Source of the DNA: Odontesthes bonariensis
Taxonomy: Eukaryota; Chordata; Actinopteri; Atheriniformes; Atherinopsidae
Direction of reading: 5' to 3'
Length of the DNA stretch: 64,000 bases
NCBI RefSeq assembly: GCF_027942865.1
Contig: NC_134517.1
Location: 15,467,775-15,531,774, forward strand
Shown piece after piece: positions 1-11,670 of this stretch (the first letter of the stretch is position 1; each line of letters opens with the position of its first letter). Made by a program: the position numbers and the translations under genes. Below the pieces are notes generated by a model. The model made no database searches. It had not been told where the DNA came from and was given only the letters and a program-made list of their open reading frames with translations.

Positions 1-160
1 CCCTGCCTCATACCCTGACATCCATTTTCCTAATGACAGTACCTGATCACCTAGCTTTTAATTCCACCTTTTCTCATTCTTTAATGATTTTTAGTACCCA
101 TACCAAACCAATTAGTTTTTTTGCGCCTAAACCTAACACCCTAGTTTATATCTTACTTAA

Positions 161-761
161 AGCTGCAGTCTGCAACTCTTTTTCAAGCATAATGCCTGGA
201 ACTGTCCGGGGATTCTGAAAGTAGTACATTAAATACCCCAATACAAAAAAAAAATGAGTTCTCTAGGTCCCCTATATGTCCCGCTAGGTCCCTCCAAAGC
301 CAGCAGGTTTGTTTACAAAATTGCAGACCGGACCGGTAAAAGGTAACCAATCAGGTTTACGAGCTGGGCTCTGCTGCCTGTCAATCACCGATTGTGCACA
401 CGCGATACAAGGTAGGCTCGTCCCCACGCTTATTTATCTGGACTATTGAACTTCATTACGGCTTGTCTACTTACTGTGTCTTCCACGATCGCAAATGACA
501 GGTGAGTTGATGAATGAGGAGTCGTGTAGGCGCATCTGGCGTGCACGTCTACGTGCACGAGTTCTCATGTGTTTTGAAGGGGCGGGACAGGAAGTTGAAT
601 AACTTTTTATTTTTCGGTTAAAAAATAAGCATTTCTTGCATTTTGCGACTACGGAGGTCACCGTTTTCAACTTCAAGCGTTCTGATAGATCATGTAAATT
701 CTTAAAATGCCAAAAAGTAGGACTTTACGTATGACAACAACAAATCTTGCAGACTGCAGCT
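161..761. mobile_element. piggyBac-like MITE (TTAA-flanked)
   Basis: A 601-bp element with perfect inverted ends: AGCTGCAGTCTGCAA at 161 and its complement TTGCAGACTGCAGCT at 747-761. Both are bordered by TTAA (157-160 and 762-765), the target duplicated by piggyBac-type transposases. The interior has no long open frame, so this is a non-autonomous element. The superfamily is inferred from the TTAA target and inverted ends only. Confidence 0.7.
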
Positions 762-1049
762 TTAAAACAAAAGTGAAGTTTCTAAGTAAGAATAGAAAGT
801 ATTGAGGCAGACAGGAGACAAACTCGTAGGTTTTATCTGGCAGTTCTCTGTGTAACTGCACAACTAAGATCCTCCGGCCTCTAAACTTTTCCCACCTGTT
901 GATGCTGGTAATCGCTCCTTTCCTAAGAGTTCAACGAAATGTTGTGAGTCTGTTCCTATATGTAGTTATTTTTGCCCATTTGCATGAAAACGTTTTTTTT
1001 TTAAAACTGAATTATGGTTAATTTCAGTTTTACAAAAGTGGGACTCTGT

Positions 1050-1666
1050 CAGAGGCGCACCTTGTCATTCAACAGGCAAGGCAGGCGACTGCTTGGAGCC
1101 CCGAGCCACTAGGGGGCCCCCGAGAGCTGAGGTGCATTCAATCAAAGATTGTCTAGTTACTTTATAAACTGTCTCAAACAGTGGCGAACGTTCGTGGTGA
1201 ACATGTTTTCTTTGAACAGTTAAATTTAAATGATTTAGTCAAAGATTGTCTAGTTAACATGCCATTCTATAATTCCATAATTCCATTGTTGACTTCGTCA
1301 AACTCACGTCAAGTTCCACTGTAGGCTATGTTCGCGGAGAACTAGCCACAGCTTTACTTGTCACAAAGAATCTTTAAATTAACACAATTATTATTGGATG
1401 GCCAGCTACACCCGGTAGATAAATAGCAACAGGCGAATATCAAGTGCCAATGTAGACAACGTAGTCTTTTTTAGTTATTTATTTATTCTTTACATGTATA
1501 TTTTAAAAATAACAATGTTTTTCATGTTTGGAACATGTTTGGAATAAAAAGAGGTTTTATTTCATACATTTTTCGTTGGTGTCAGATGTTTTGGTGACAA
1601 ACACTGGTCAGTAGGGCCCCCTAGGATTTTTTTGCTTGGGGCCCCCACAGACTCGAATCGCCACTG
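1050..1666. mobile_element. hAT-like non-autonomous element (candidate)
   Basis: The left end starts CAGAGGCG and the right end finishes CGCCACTG, an imperfect inverted pair typical of hAT termini. Both subterminal regions carry GC-rich blocks (GCTTGG(A/G)GCCCC and CTAGGGGGCCC, the latter complementary on the right at about 1614-1625). Flanking octamers gactctgt and gactgttg match at only 5 of 8 positions, so the target-site duplication is weak. The AT-rich interior has no gene. Confidence 0.45.
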
Positions 1667-2119
1667 GACTGTTGATTGAAATCAAGCAAAAGAATGAATA
1701 AAAGTTTGTATATTAATTTGTCTGGAGGTTGTTTTGGATGCTCCAGCTTATAACAGTAAGCAATATAAACCGGAGAAACACAATTGTTCATCTGGGTGTC
1801 AAATGCGTAAGGATGTACCATCAGCCTATTCATGGTGAGACTGCGTTGAGCTAGATTTATGTTACATGGCTGCATCAAAATGGCTGAAAACTAACGGATG
1901 TATTTGCTATTTTGTGTACTTACATTATTCTAAACCTTCTTCGTATTACACCATTTCATTATCCATTTATTGAGCAAAAACTAAGCCAAAATGCAGGAGC
2001 AGTGTGTGAAAAACAATGTGCACCCTTACTGCTTACATGGAACTTAAGGGGGGTTTTAGCATCCAGGTGCGGCTAATTGAATGCACTTGATCAACAGTGT
2101 GTTAGCACAATGCCTAGGA

Positions 2120-2515
2120 TGTCATGATCTGTGTTTTTGAGTTCTGTTTTTTCCTCTTTTTTTGAGTTTTTCAAAAGGTTCGATAATATATTTGTTTTGG
2201 TTCTGTGTTCTCAGTTTGCTTTTGTTCCATGTCCTCAGTCCTTTGTTTTGATTCTGGTCATTATTCCATAGTTCCCTCCTTTTCTGGCCTTCAGCTTCAT
2301 TGCCACCTGTCCCCTACTCAATTATTCACAGCTGCAGTCACTTCCTTCTTAGTTTCCCTAAGTATATATTCCCATTGGTTTTCTCTCAATCATTGCCAGT
2401 TCCTTGTTTCTTTTTTTTTTTTTTTGTTGGTCAAGCTAGTCCAGCCACTTCTGAGTCAGCATTTTGGATCCTTCCTCTCTCTTCTCAACAAAGAAGAAAA
2501 TACATCTGTGATCTA
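2120..2515 (+). mobile_element. LTR-like fragment
   Basis: Begins TGTCATGATC and continues with T-rich sequence, a CACCTGT block and a TATATA box near 2363. This is the same architecture as the solo LTR at 5462-5881 read on its own strand (TGTCAGGGTC, CACCTGT, then a TATA-like box). No matching 3' end or target duplication was found, so the right boundary is approximate. It is best read as a truncated relative of that LTR family. Confidence 0.4.
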
Positions 2516-2524
2516 AGAGAAGAA

Positions 2525-2860
2525 AACTGTTGCCACCCATCAATCAGGGAAGGGTTATAAGGTCATTTCAAAACAATTTGTAATCCATCATTCTACAGTG
2601 AGAAAGATTATTCACAAGTGGAAAACATTTAAAACAGTTACCAATCTTCCCAGAACTTGATTTCCCAGCAAACTCCCCATAGGATCGGACGATGTGCAAT
2701 GCTCGGAAAAATATCATCAAACGTCAGAGCTACCTCTGAGACTCTAATGGCCTCAGTTAGCATCTTAAATGTTAAAGTTCATAACAGTACGATTAAAAAA
2801 AAGATTAATTTCTCCTTGCGACCCTTCCTTGTCTGGATGGGGAAAGCCTCTTTGCTCTCC
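2525..2860 (+). mobile_element. Tc1/mariner transposase fragment
   Basis: The stretch matches the familiar DNA layout of the N-terminal helix-turn-helix part of vertebrate Tc1-like transposases: a repeated histidine/serine region, a K-W-K-T-F segment, the 'NLPR..-like' hinge and the Q-T-L-(Q/M)-A-S-V block. The reading frame is broken by stops and shifts, and the catalytic DDE domain and inverted terminal repeats are absent. It is a decayed 5' piece of an autonomous copy. Recognition is by eye. Confidence 0.6.
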
Positions 2861-2869
2861 AAAGTTTCA

Positions 2870-4950
2870 CACCTGATAAGGACCCGAAAATCTATATATT
2901 TTCTTTTTCACTTTACAGTAAGAAGATTCATACTTGATCCTGGTAGGATACGTGTTAGACTTTGACTGTGTCTCTATATTTCTCACTTTATATGTCAATC
3001 GTTAGGGCTGTTTACAATGAGTGAATATGCTATTTCTGTTATGAGCAAATAGTGCAAAACAACACTAATCTCAAGAGGTTTAAGAAAGAGTCACCTGTGT
3101 TTATGCACTCCCAAAATGATCAGAGATTTCTTTACAAGTGGAAAACTTTGCAGCAAGACGGGAAGCTCACAAGAAACAGTATTTTATTGGGACATCACAT
3201 TGTTCTCTGCTGCCTCTTCTGTGTGTGTTTGCTAAGCGTCAGTTTTGTTGTTGATGCATGCTCACAGTGGGTGCTTTTTGGAGCGCTGCATTTCCTCACC
3301 GTTAGTCACTCTAAAGTACTGCTTGCTTCTCTGTCTCACAAGAATTTTGCTGCATGGTTGTCCTGAATGATCTGATCTCGCCTAACCCGTTTAAGTCTTT
3401 ACACCCTTTGACAACTAACAACTAACACATTTGATCAATTCTGTTCTTGAAGGTAAGGTAAAGGAAATTACATAGCACAATTCAACACAAAGCAATTTAC
3501 ACATGAAATATAAAAGGTCTTAAAACCAAACTAAATGTAAATATGTTAAGAAATAAATCAAATGATTGTAAATGGCACAGTGCTGCAAAAGTTATTAGTC
3601 AGTTGTATTCAATTTTTCAAATGAGGTGGCAAACAGCAAAGTCCTAAGACTTTTTTCATTTTAATTTTTAAATGTCGGTTGATAGGACAGTGTTAAAAGA
3701 GATGACTCTTTCACAACTGTAGTTAGACAGTGACTAATCACTAATGTTCTCTTGGTGTCTCTTGTAAAAACCAACAAAGTTGCACAACAAAGTAATGAGG
3801 ACTGAAGAGGTAAAGCAAGGTTGTTGTTGTTCAAAATGAAACTTAGGAGCAGTCTTGGTGGTTTCATTCTCTGTTTTGATGGTTTTGCTTGGTGGTTGTG
3901 CCCTTTTTTTCTTTTGACGCTATTACTTTCACATCACTAACCAAAAAAGCTATTTTGCAAGATAAACAAAGTCAAATATCCCACACTGCTACTAGTCACC
4001 TGTAAAGCTGTACAGTTTCTGAAGCATCCAATGATGAGCAGCTCGACTGCTGTAGTGTTCTTTGATCTTCAGTTTGACGCAAAAAAAGAGATACATATTT
4101 TTGGAGATGTCGAATGATTTCCAGCTGCAGTACCTTTCACTTGCCAGATGAGAGCACTGTTCATCTGACGAGACGTTTTACATGAGAAAGACTTGAAATA
4201 TCATGAGGTGTGGAAAGAGGAAAAGAACATTTTGTGATGAGTGCAAGTATATCATCTTTACAACATGTCCTGTGTTGTCACTGAATCCAGTTTCAAGGCA
4301 CAAGATCACTTCTGTTACATTAACACACTGTAGTGCAGCAAAGTTTTAGACAGTGATATGCCTAAAATTGTTTCGGGTCTGTGGTCCACCAACCTGGATG
4401 TTTCTTCGGGATGAAATGTTGAATTTAGGTGTCATTATGTTTAAAGATGTTCACATCAATTTTAGGTGAACACCGGGATGAGCGAATTGTTTTGTCAAAC
4501 TGCGGTTTGTGACTGAAAATGGCTCAATGTAGTTTTATACAGATTAAAAGTGACAAAAATAGAGTTTTTATCAGAACATTTCAAGAAACTCCTAATTATT
4601 TAGCCTGCATTAAATACATCAGAGCCATCATAATTTAACATGACCCTCAAATTTCAACATCATCCATCGCCGTCGTCGAGTAAAGATGTACAAGAAGATT
4701 CATGTTCTGTTGCAATTTCAGCTCAATCTCATGCTGAGAAACAACTGAAAAATCAGCCATCAGATTATTGACATCGTCAGGAAGTCAATACATTTTCAGT
4801 ACTACATCAAAACATTATAAACAGGAAGCAGAAACCATTTATGAAAGAGAATAGGTATTTCATAACAGAATTTTCTCTTTAAAAAGGGTGCTATATCTAA
4901 TAACATTGTTCTGTATTATGTTCAAAGAAGACTGTTCAAAAGAACATGTC
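2870..4950. other. Gene-free intergenic sequence
   Basis: AT-rich sequence with only short open frames that lack recognisable motifs. No RNA gene or clear repeat boundary is visible. Confidence 0.5.
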
Positions 4951-5461
4951 CAAAACTTTCCTTTCATGCCAAGAACCAAAGTTTCACACTGGTGCAGTCA
5001 AGCACTACTATCAGACCTACAGAACTTTAGGCCTATTTCCAAGCTTTCATTCCTGGCCAAGATATTAGAAAAGGTGGTGTCCAAACAACATAACATTTAT
5101 GACACTTCCCAGTCAGGCTTCCAGAAACACCACTCCACCAAAACGGCCCTACTCAAAGTGTCCAGTGACATTTTGCTGTCAGCCGACTCAGGGAGATGTA
5201 CTGTGGTATAGTCCTGTTGGACCTCTCCTCGGCCTTTGATGCAGTTGACCACCTCATCCTCAGTGAGCAACTTAACATCTGACCCTACAGGTCTCCTATA
5301 TGGATTACCTCAAGGTTCTGTCCTGGGACCAATTCTATTTTTGCTGTAGCTAGATGCTCCCCTAAGGGAGGATTATACAACAGTTTGCTGACATCTCTTA
5401 TCGTCTGTTTGCGGACGACATCCAATCATATTGTTCTTTTAAGATATCTCAGACCCATAAA

Positions 5462-5881
5462 TGTCGTGACCAGACAGACAGTGGACCCACAGAGCAGACC
5501 AGAGACAGACGAGGTAGAAGTAAAACGGAGTTTATTCCAAGTCGGTACACGGGAGGGCAGTCAGTAATGCAAAGGCACAAAAATCGCTAGGCAAAGGGGT
5601 AATCCAGAAAACGGGCAAAGAGTCGTGATAACCAGGAATGCAATCAATATCTCGAGAAGTAATAACGCCAGAAAGCTAGCAAAATGCACAGACAATCTGA
5701 CAATGACACACTGGGGAGCAAAGGTATAAATAAACAGAACACAGGTGAAAACAATGGGCAATCAGACATCACCGGAGTCAAGAAACCTAAAATGACGCAC
5801 AACAGGAAGTGAAGGAAAATAAAACAGGAAGCAGACAAAACTATCAAAATAAACCATGAACCGAAAACACAGACCCTGACA
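5462..5881 (-). mobile_element. Solo LTR inserted in the L2 LINE
   Basis: A 420-bp insertion that splits the LINE reading frame right after the FADD region. On the minus strand it starts TGTCAGGGTC and ends GGTCACGACA, the TG...CA ends of an LTR. It is flanked by a perfect 5-bp duplication, ATAAA (5457-5461 and 5882-5886). Read on the minus strand it has a TATA-like box near 5730, followed by AATAAA (plus-strand TTTATT, 5531-5536), the expected U3-R-U5 order. No gag or pol lies next to it, so recombination to a solo LTR is inferred. Confidence 0.72.
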
Positions 5882-6096
5882 ATAAATTAAGCTCCCTGAT
5901 CAACTGTTTATCACAAATGAAACAATGGTTGAGTGATGACTGTCTACAATTGAACTCAAACAAAACTGAGACCCTCATCAATGCCCCGGATGGTGCTGTT
6001 CCAGGTATCAAACGGCACTTAGGTAGCCTCAGCTGGACATCCAAACCTAGCCTGAGAAATTTAGGAGTCGTTTTTGACCAAGCCATGTCTCTAGAA

Positions 6097-6320
6097 CGGG
6101 GATGTCCAAAGTCGGTCCTCGAGGGCCGTTATCCTGCAGGTTTTAAACATTGCCCTGTTTCAACACACCTGATTCAGATCAAATGGATCATTTCTAAAGA
6201 TTGTTAAGTTGTGGACAAGCCTACTAATGATGCCTGGATCTGAATCAGGTGTGTCAAAGCAGGGAATCATTTAAAACCTGCAGGACAGTGGCCCTCTCGG
6301 ACCAGATGTGGACATCCCTG
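6097..6320. mobile_element. hAT MITE inserted in the L2 LINE
   Basis: A 224-bp near-palindromic element. The left end CGGGGATGTCCA pairs with the right end TGGACATCCCTG, and the inner arms (CCTGCAGGTTTTAAA and TTTAAAACCTGCAGG; AACACACCTGATTCAGAT and ATCTGAATCAGGTGTG) form a long fold-back. It is flanked by 8-bp duplications that match at 6 of 8 positions (ctctagaa 6089-6096, ctctcaaa 6321-6328), as expected for hAT. This is a very widespread teleost MITE family. Confidence 0.8.
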
Positions 6321-6640
6321 CTCTCAAACGTCACACAAAACATTCACCTAAAACCTGCTTTTTCCAGCTGCGTAACATCTCCAAAATAAGAACTGTCGTC
6401 TCTAAAAAAATCTTAAAATGCTGATACATGCATTTATTTCATCTTGTCTAGACTACTGTAACGGCCTGTTCACCAGTCTAAGCAAGAAGGATTTGACTAG
6501 TTTTACAGCTTGTACAAAATTGACAGAAGAGCCCACATTACCCTTCTTAAAATCTCTTCACTGGCTCACTGTATTTTACCGCATAAATGTCCCCAAACAC
6601 CTCTGAGCTGAACCCCTATCTCCTGTAGAATTTTCAGATG

Positions 6641-9217
6641 AGTAATAAAGAAATGCATCAGCTGGAGGCTTCTACTGACTTACAACATCCATCCATGACA
6701 CACAACAAGGTGTTTCATCGTGTACTGCAATATCCTTTTTTAAGGTTTAATTTTTCTCAAAAAAAATCCATTATCATGTTTAAGACTCACAGAACACTGA
6801 TTAATATCAAATGGCCTGGGAGATCTGCAAATGTGCCACAACCCAATCTACATTCTTTGGTTTATTGCTGCTGTTTTATTCTCATAATCATAATATCTCA
6901 TTAAAACACCCAGAAAATTTGCAAGAAAAGAGTTCAGACAGCATACACGGCTTCCCCCTGGCATTGAGTCCCATTGTCTTCTATGAATAGCAGAGTCAAA
7001 ATACCTTGCTATTTGTCTTTCAGCGATGGGTGTGATCTGGCTGTCTGAGGCCAAATGAGTCAGACCCACATGGCTGGGCATGAGGAAGTCAAACTACTTC
7101 CTTTGCCTCACCACCGGACTTGTTTTGAACGAATGAAGGCTGTTGTCAGTAAAAGGAACAGAATGGTGTTGAAGCTATTTTGCGTTTTAATCCTGAATGG
7201 TTTAACCATTTGCACAGTGCCTCACATCCCCCAAGCTCTACGTTTCTCTTGTGCTGTGGCATTTTCTTGATTTCACACATAGAAAATACATTTGAAACCA
7301 ATGGACTGATTTGACAAACTAGAGTTCCAATAAGAGTGTGCTGATCTGATAAGTGTTTTTAAACTCCATCAGCATGTACCATTGCAATGCATATCCTGTA
7401 GAAATATTTTTGTAGTAAAAAGCAGCATCACCCCAAAAGGGCGCGATGAATTTGAAGGTGTTAAAACCACACAGCGACAGTATGTACACAAAAGTGTGTG
7501 TGTATAGCTATTTGAATAACGTTAAAAGTAATTTTGAGTGCATGATCCCATTTACATTTTTACGAGGTAAAATAAGCATATTTAAAAGATTGATTATTGA
7601 TGTTTTTCGAGAATTCATTGCAGGCAAGGGATGATTGAAATCTGGACATAGACATCAGCAAAGAGGGGATTTCCTTTACTATGATTCATTGTATAACTGC
7701 TATTGTAGTGTTTTCTAGTTGTGGTTTGTTCATAAGTCATCCTATGTTACTTTGAACTTACCTTTACTAATTTAAATCCAAAGCAAGCCTCAGCAAGGTA
7801 GAAAATCTTAGATTTAAAAAAAAATCTTTTTAAAAGGAGTACAACTGGAACAGGTAAAGAAGTGCAAAGATAATGTGAGTTTGTTCAAGTGTGAAAGCTG
7901 TTGGGCGTTGGGTTGGGGTATTTAGCTTGTTCCAACATCACAGACCACATGTGACAACGGTCTGGACTGATATTGCCATTTGCACAGAGATGGAAATGCC
8001 AGATGACCTTTCTTTGAGGAACAAAGGGATAAACATATGTCCCTTGAACAAAAATATGATTTGAGTTTGAGTAGCTTGGTGCAGACACATAAGTCACTCT
8101 CTGAGCAAATTTTACTTGAACTTTGATTCAGGCTGTCATGGGTTTCGAGTGGAGGACAATTAGAAGTGAAATGATATGTGCCCTTTTTGGTTGAAATGTG
8201 CCACAGCATTGAGGTTCACCAATACAAAATGTCAAAATGTGAGTTGATTATTTTGAAAACGGACGTTTATTGTGCTTTTACGGACCTTTCTAGACATGCG
8301 CATGACTTGCCATTCTGAAGCAGATTGAGAAGAATCAAAATTAGGCAAATACCGGAGACAGCAGTAAACATCAAAAAAGCGGTGAGGGGGGTTCTAAAAC
8401 ATTGCAGACGACTCAGAAAAGAGGCTTAATGTTGAAAATACCGGAGTTCCCTTTTAAGGCACAGCGCCAGTGAAAGTGTGAAGATGATATCTCTGCTACA
8501 GAAGTTATGGTGCGTTGGATTTTTTTCAAATAAACAAATAAACTAACTTAAAAAATGAAGAGCAAAACCTAAGGACCTGTAAAAAATAACTACCATACAA
8601 ATAGCACTATGTGTGATTATAAGATAGCAAAAATAAATAAATGCCAAAACAGAGTTTGCACCAGGTGCAAAACAAAAGTAAATCTAGCTCTCTGAGTTTT
8701 AATTTGTCTCCAGTGAGATCATCACTGACTGGGCTATTGGAGAATGTTCCACTAATTTACCTTCAGAAACCGGTTGAATTGTTTTACAGTAATTTTTTGG
8801 ATGATTTTCTATTTGTACGGTGAAGGAAGCAATGTGCAAGGAGCTGTGCTGCTTTTGGCTCAGTGTGAGCTGACACTATGTCCCTCAGCACTTCAGAATT
8901 CATCCAGCTGCTTCTGTCTTCTGTCTCATCATAAATAATAATTGGTGAACCGATTGCATTGCAGGTCATGCATGTCCATGACATTGGTTCAGTGTGTTTT
9001 GCAGGCTATGTTGTGTGGCTAGCAAAATTTTACCTGCTGAAGATAACGTTTTGAATGATTTAAAAAGATGTTAAGGGGGTGATTTTATGCGCTAGAAGAC
9101 ATTTAGTGGGAGAAACAAGCAGTCAACAGAATTTTGCACACATCATCAGCTGTCTGCTAACATAGGTAAGCCCTATATATGTGTGTTATGGCCTTGGGGG
9201 GGCCTTGTGGTCCTGTC
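6641..9217. other. Gene-free intergenic sequence
   Basis: No recognisable gene, RNA or repeat boundary. Open frames are short and without motifs. Confidence 0.5.
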
Positions 9218-9689
9218 CTGGGGCCCGTTGCACAAAACTAAGATAAGGGATTAAGCGGGGATATGTTGGCTATCCTGGCTCAACTTATCCGTGATCCAGT
9301 TGCACAAAAGTGGGATAGAGGGAAGTGGGATATGTTCAGACGTAAGTTACCATGGAGATTTATTCTGTGAAGCTAGCCTGCTCCAGGCTAAGTTCCAGGA
9401 TCTATTTAATCTCATTCCTTATCTCAGTCAGCGGTCGCCACAAATGGAAACCAGTATTTATTCCACTGCCTAGGACATATTGTTAAAACATTTAACTATA
9501 CCCACTATCATTATTGAAACATTTGTGATCATTAATTGCAAACATTTTAGATAACTGATGATTTTAGATGAACTTGCAATCATTAGATTATTTAGTTTCC
9601 CACAGACTACACATAAAGTACATCACCATATAAATATAAATACACATTAGAGTGTACCATGATGTTCCTTTATTGAACAAGGATGAATC

Positions 9690-10440
9690 AAAGATGAATC
9701 AAAGCGAAAGCGAAATGTTATTTCTATCCGGGCCCTTGTTCTGGCATGGGCATGGTTGTATGCCAGTTGTGCCTCCAGAGGGTCTGCAAATGGAGTGAGC
9801 AGAAAAGGCTGGCAGGCATACCCTCTGTCACCCAGCAATACACCCAGGAATTCACCTGTGAATACAAAATGTTACAATCACAACCTCATAAGTAGTGACA
9901 GTCTTAACACAGCCATGATGTTAAAAGTGGTTATCAATAGAGGTTCTGTGGCTCACCTTGTGATAGGCGCCGATAGATCTCTGAGTTCTGAAACACTCGG
10001 AAGTCGTGGACCGAGCCGGGCCACTTTGCCACAACATTACTGATCAAACAGTCAGCATTGCAGACCATCTGAAATGATGAGATGCTAAACCAATTAATGC
10101 ACATCACAGGCAATGTACAGTGTTCATTAATTAACTTTATCAAAAGTCATGTTCACCTGTACATTGATGCTGTGGAAGTTTTTCCTGTTCACAAAATCCC
10201 CCTCGTGTGTGTGCAGTCCACTGCACCAATGACATTGGGGAAACCTGTAATACGATGCAATGAGTATCTTACTCTGAATGTTAACATTGTAATTGTAACT
10301 GTAATTTAAAAAAAAATTCTTACCTGAAATCCTATAGAACTCCTCCTTGATGTCACAGAGTCTTCTATGCCCAGGGAAAGAGATGAAGATGCTTACAAGT
10401 CCTTTAATTGCCAGCCACACACTACGGATTGTGCGACAAA
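9690..10440 (-). pseudogene. Harbinger (HARBI1-type) transposase, decayed
   Basis: On the minus strand, segments of a HARBI1-like nuclease occur in order: VWLAIKGLVSIF..FPGHRRLCDIKEEFYRI (10430-10325); after a short intron, GFPNVIGAVDCTH (about 10247-10210); EGDFVNRKNFHSINVQ in a shifted frame (about 10205-10155); after a second intron, MVCNADCLISNVVAKWPGSVHDFRVF (about 10070-9995); after a third, LLGDRGYACQPFLLTPFADP, then a RTRARIEI segment (9840-9715). The putative catalytic triad is visible: Asp in GAVD (10216-10218), Asp in SVHD (10003-10005), Glu in RIE (9722-9724). A deletion with frameshift lies between CTH and EGDF, and the frame degenerates after the Glu. It is therefore not functional as it stands. 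Confidence 0.8.
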
Positions 10441-10689
10441 TCGTGGCCTCATCAGTAGATGATACATGCCAGGCCTACAGTATGCCTTTGATGGAGTAGC
10501 CTACTCACTGGATCAGAATTTTCTGGTACTGGGGGCTCCAGTAGTGTGATGGTGTTTCCAGAGACTGCAAGGCAAACCAAAGTCAGATAGTCCAAATGGA
10601 TTGAATATGAATGGTTGGTAATGTCTCACATAGAGATGGAAGAATGTACCATATATGAAGAGGGTGAGATCTTGGAAGGCGGGGGGCAT

Positions 10690-11360
10690 ATTTGTGAATG
10701 TGTCCCCAGCCAGGGATCCCCTCCAACACAGGCCTGCCCTTGTTGAGCTCCAGTGCCTTGTCCTCTGCTGGGGTTGGGTCAGGTGATGGTGACCCACCAC
10801 CTGTGCCTTGTTTGTGTTTGTGTTTGAGTTTTGTTTTTGTTTTATTTTTGTTTTTTTTTTCACTGCTAAAACAGTACAGGCAATGTGTGGGCAGGCACAT
10901 TCTTGATAAAAAGTACACTTGTTAAGTATTTGTCAGGGGACTTACCATTCTGCAGGATGTTCTTAGATTTTACTTTGACTTGCTGCCATGTCTGTTTTGG
11001 CCCAGTCATGTTAAATCTACACACAATGAAACAGTGGAGGAGCATGGAGTTACATTTAGATAGTTTCACTCACATGCAGTCAATTTCAACTTGTTCATAA
11101 TCAAAATAGGCTACAAATATGTTAATTAACATTTTATTTGGATTGTGGCCTAATTGTGATGGTTTCAGTGGAGTGGTGAGTGTGTATTTGTGCACTACTT
11201 TCGCATTCAGGCGGTCAGCAACGGTTTGCCACGCTTGCTCCCTTTGATTTTCAACTGTGGCAGTATTTCCTTTTTGTTTTATTTTCTCCTTCACCTCTTC
11301 ATATGCTTCCATTAATAGTTCTTGCTCCGCTGGGGAGAAATACGGTGCCCTTGTTGCCAT
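10690..11360 (-). pseudogene. Harbinger Myb/SANT-like DNA-binding protein
   Basis: Companion gene of the Harbinger transposase. The first exon starts at ATG 11360 and encodes MATRAPYFSPAEQELLMEAY followed by a helical, basic segment ending in AWQTVADRLNA near 11200. This is the trihelix/Myb-like domain shared with vertebrate NAIF1-like proteins. The next segment, SGPK-type TWQQVKVKSKNILQN, lies at about 11020-10950. A third, GTGGGSPSPDPTPAE..LNKGRPVLEGIPG, lies at about 10805-10700 after a low-complexity lysine/threonine run. Known Harbinger family members use this protein to bring transposase to the element ends. Splice boundaries are inferred, and the low-complexity run between exons 2 and 3 suggests decay. 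Confidence 0.75.
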
Positions 11361-11670
11361 GGTGAATCAGTGAATCTATGATCGATTGTGGGGTCTATTT
11401 CAGCAAGCCATGTGCAGCACTTAACCAGGATCGGTTTCACCTGGCTTGATGAATCCGTGTCTGCTCATCCTGGATTGGCCTTTGTACAACCAACTAAGCC
11501 TGGGCGCCCATGTTTTGGATTCCTTGAACCTAGCTGAGTAATTCATCCTGGATGTCTAAATCCTACTTTTGTGCAACGGGCCCCTGCTGTTGTACAGCAC
11601 ACTGTTGTGTGTTTGTTTGCCTTTCAGGTGATTAGTAACAAGGTGCACCTGGCTGGTGCAGAGGCTATTA

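Larger units (their letters stand above)
4955..6640 (+). mobile_element. L2-clade LINE remnant (reverse transcriptase)
   Basis: Pieces of a non-LTR reverse transcriptase follow each other in order on the plus strand. They are NFRPIS (5023-5040), QSGF..HHST.TALLKV (about 5110-5160), LLDLSSAFD.VDH (5216-5255 after a frameshift), GLPQGSVLGP (about 5300-5335), the catalytic FADD (5408-5419), MKQWLSDDCLQLNSNKTE (about 5917-5970), NLGVVFD (6058-6078), and the C-terminal CLDYCNGLF and LKSLHWL segments (about 6447-6570). This motif set and order is typical of fish L2/CR1-type LINEs. Stops and frameshifts are frequent. The copy is interrupted by a solo LTR (5462-5881) and a hAT MITE (6097-6320). No endonuclease domain remains upstream. 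Confidence 0.8.
9221..11583 (-). mobile_element. PIF/Harbinger DNA transposon
   Basis: A 2,363-bp element with inverted ends GGGCCCGTTGCACAAAA (9221-9237) and TTTTGTGCAACGGGCCC (11567-11583). It is flanked by the 3-bp duplication CTG (9218-9220 and 11584-11586), the duplication length of Harbinger elements. On the minus strand it holds the standard two genes: a Myb/SANT-like DNA-binding protein starting at 11360 and a DDE transposase between about 10440 and 9690. Both are decayed, so the copy is probably immobile without help in trans. Subterminal copies of the end motif (TTGCACAAAAGTGGGATAG near 9300) are also visible. Confidence 0.9.
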
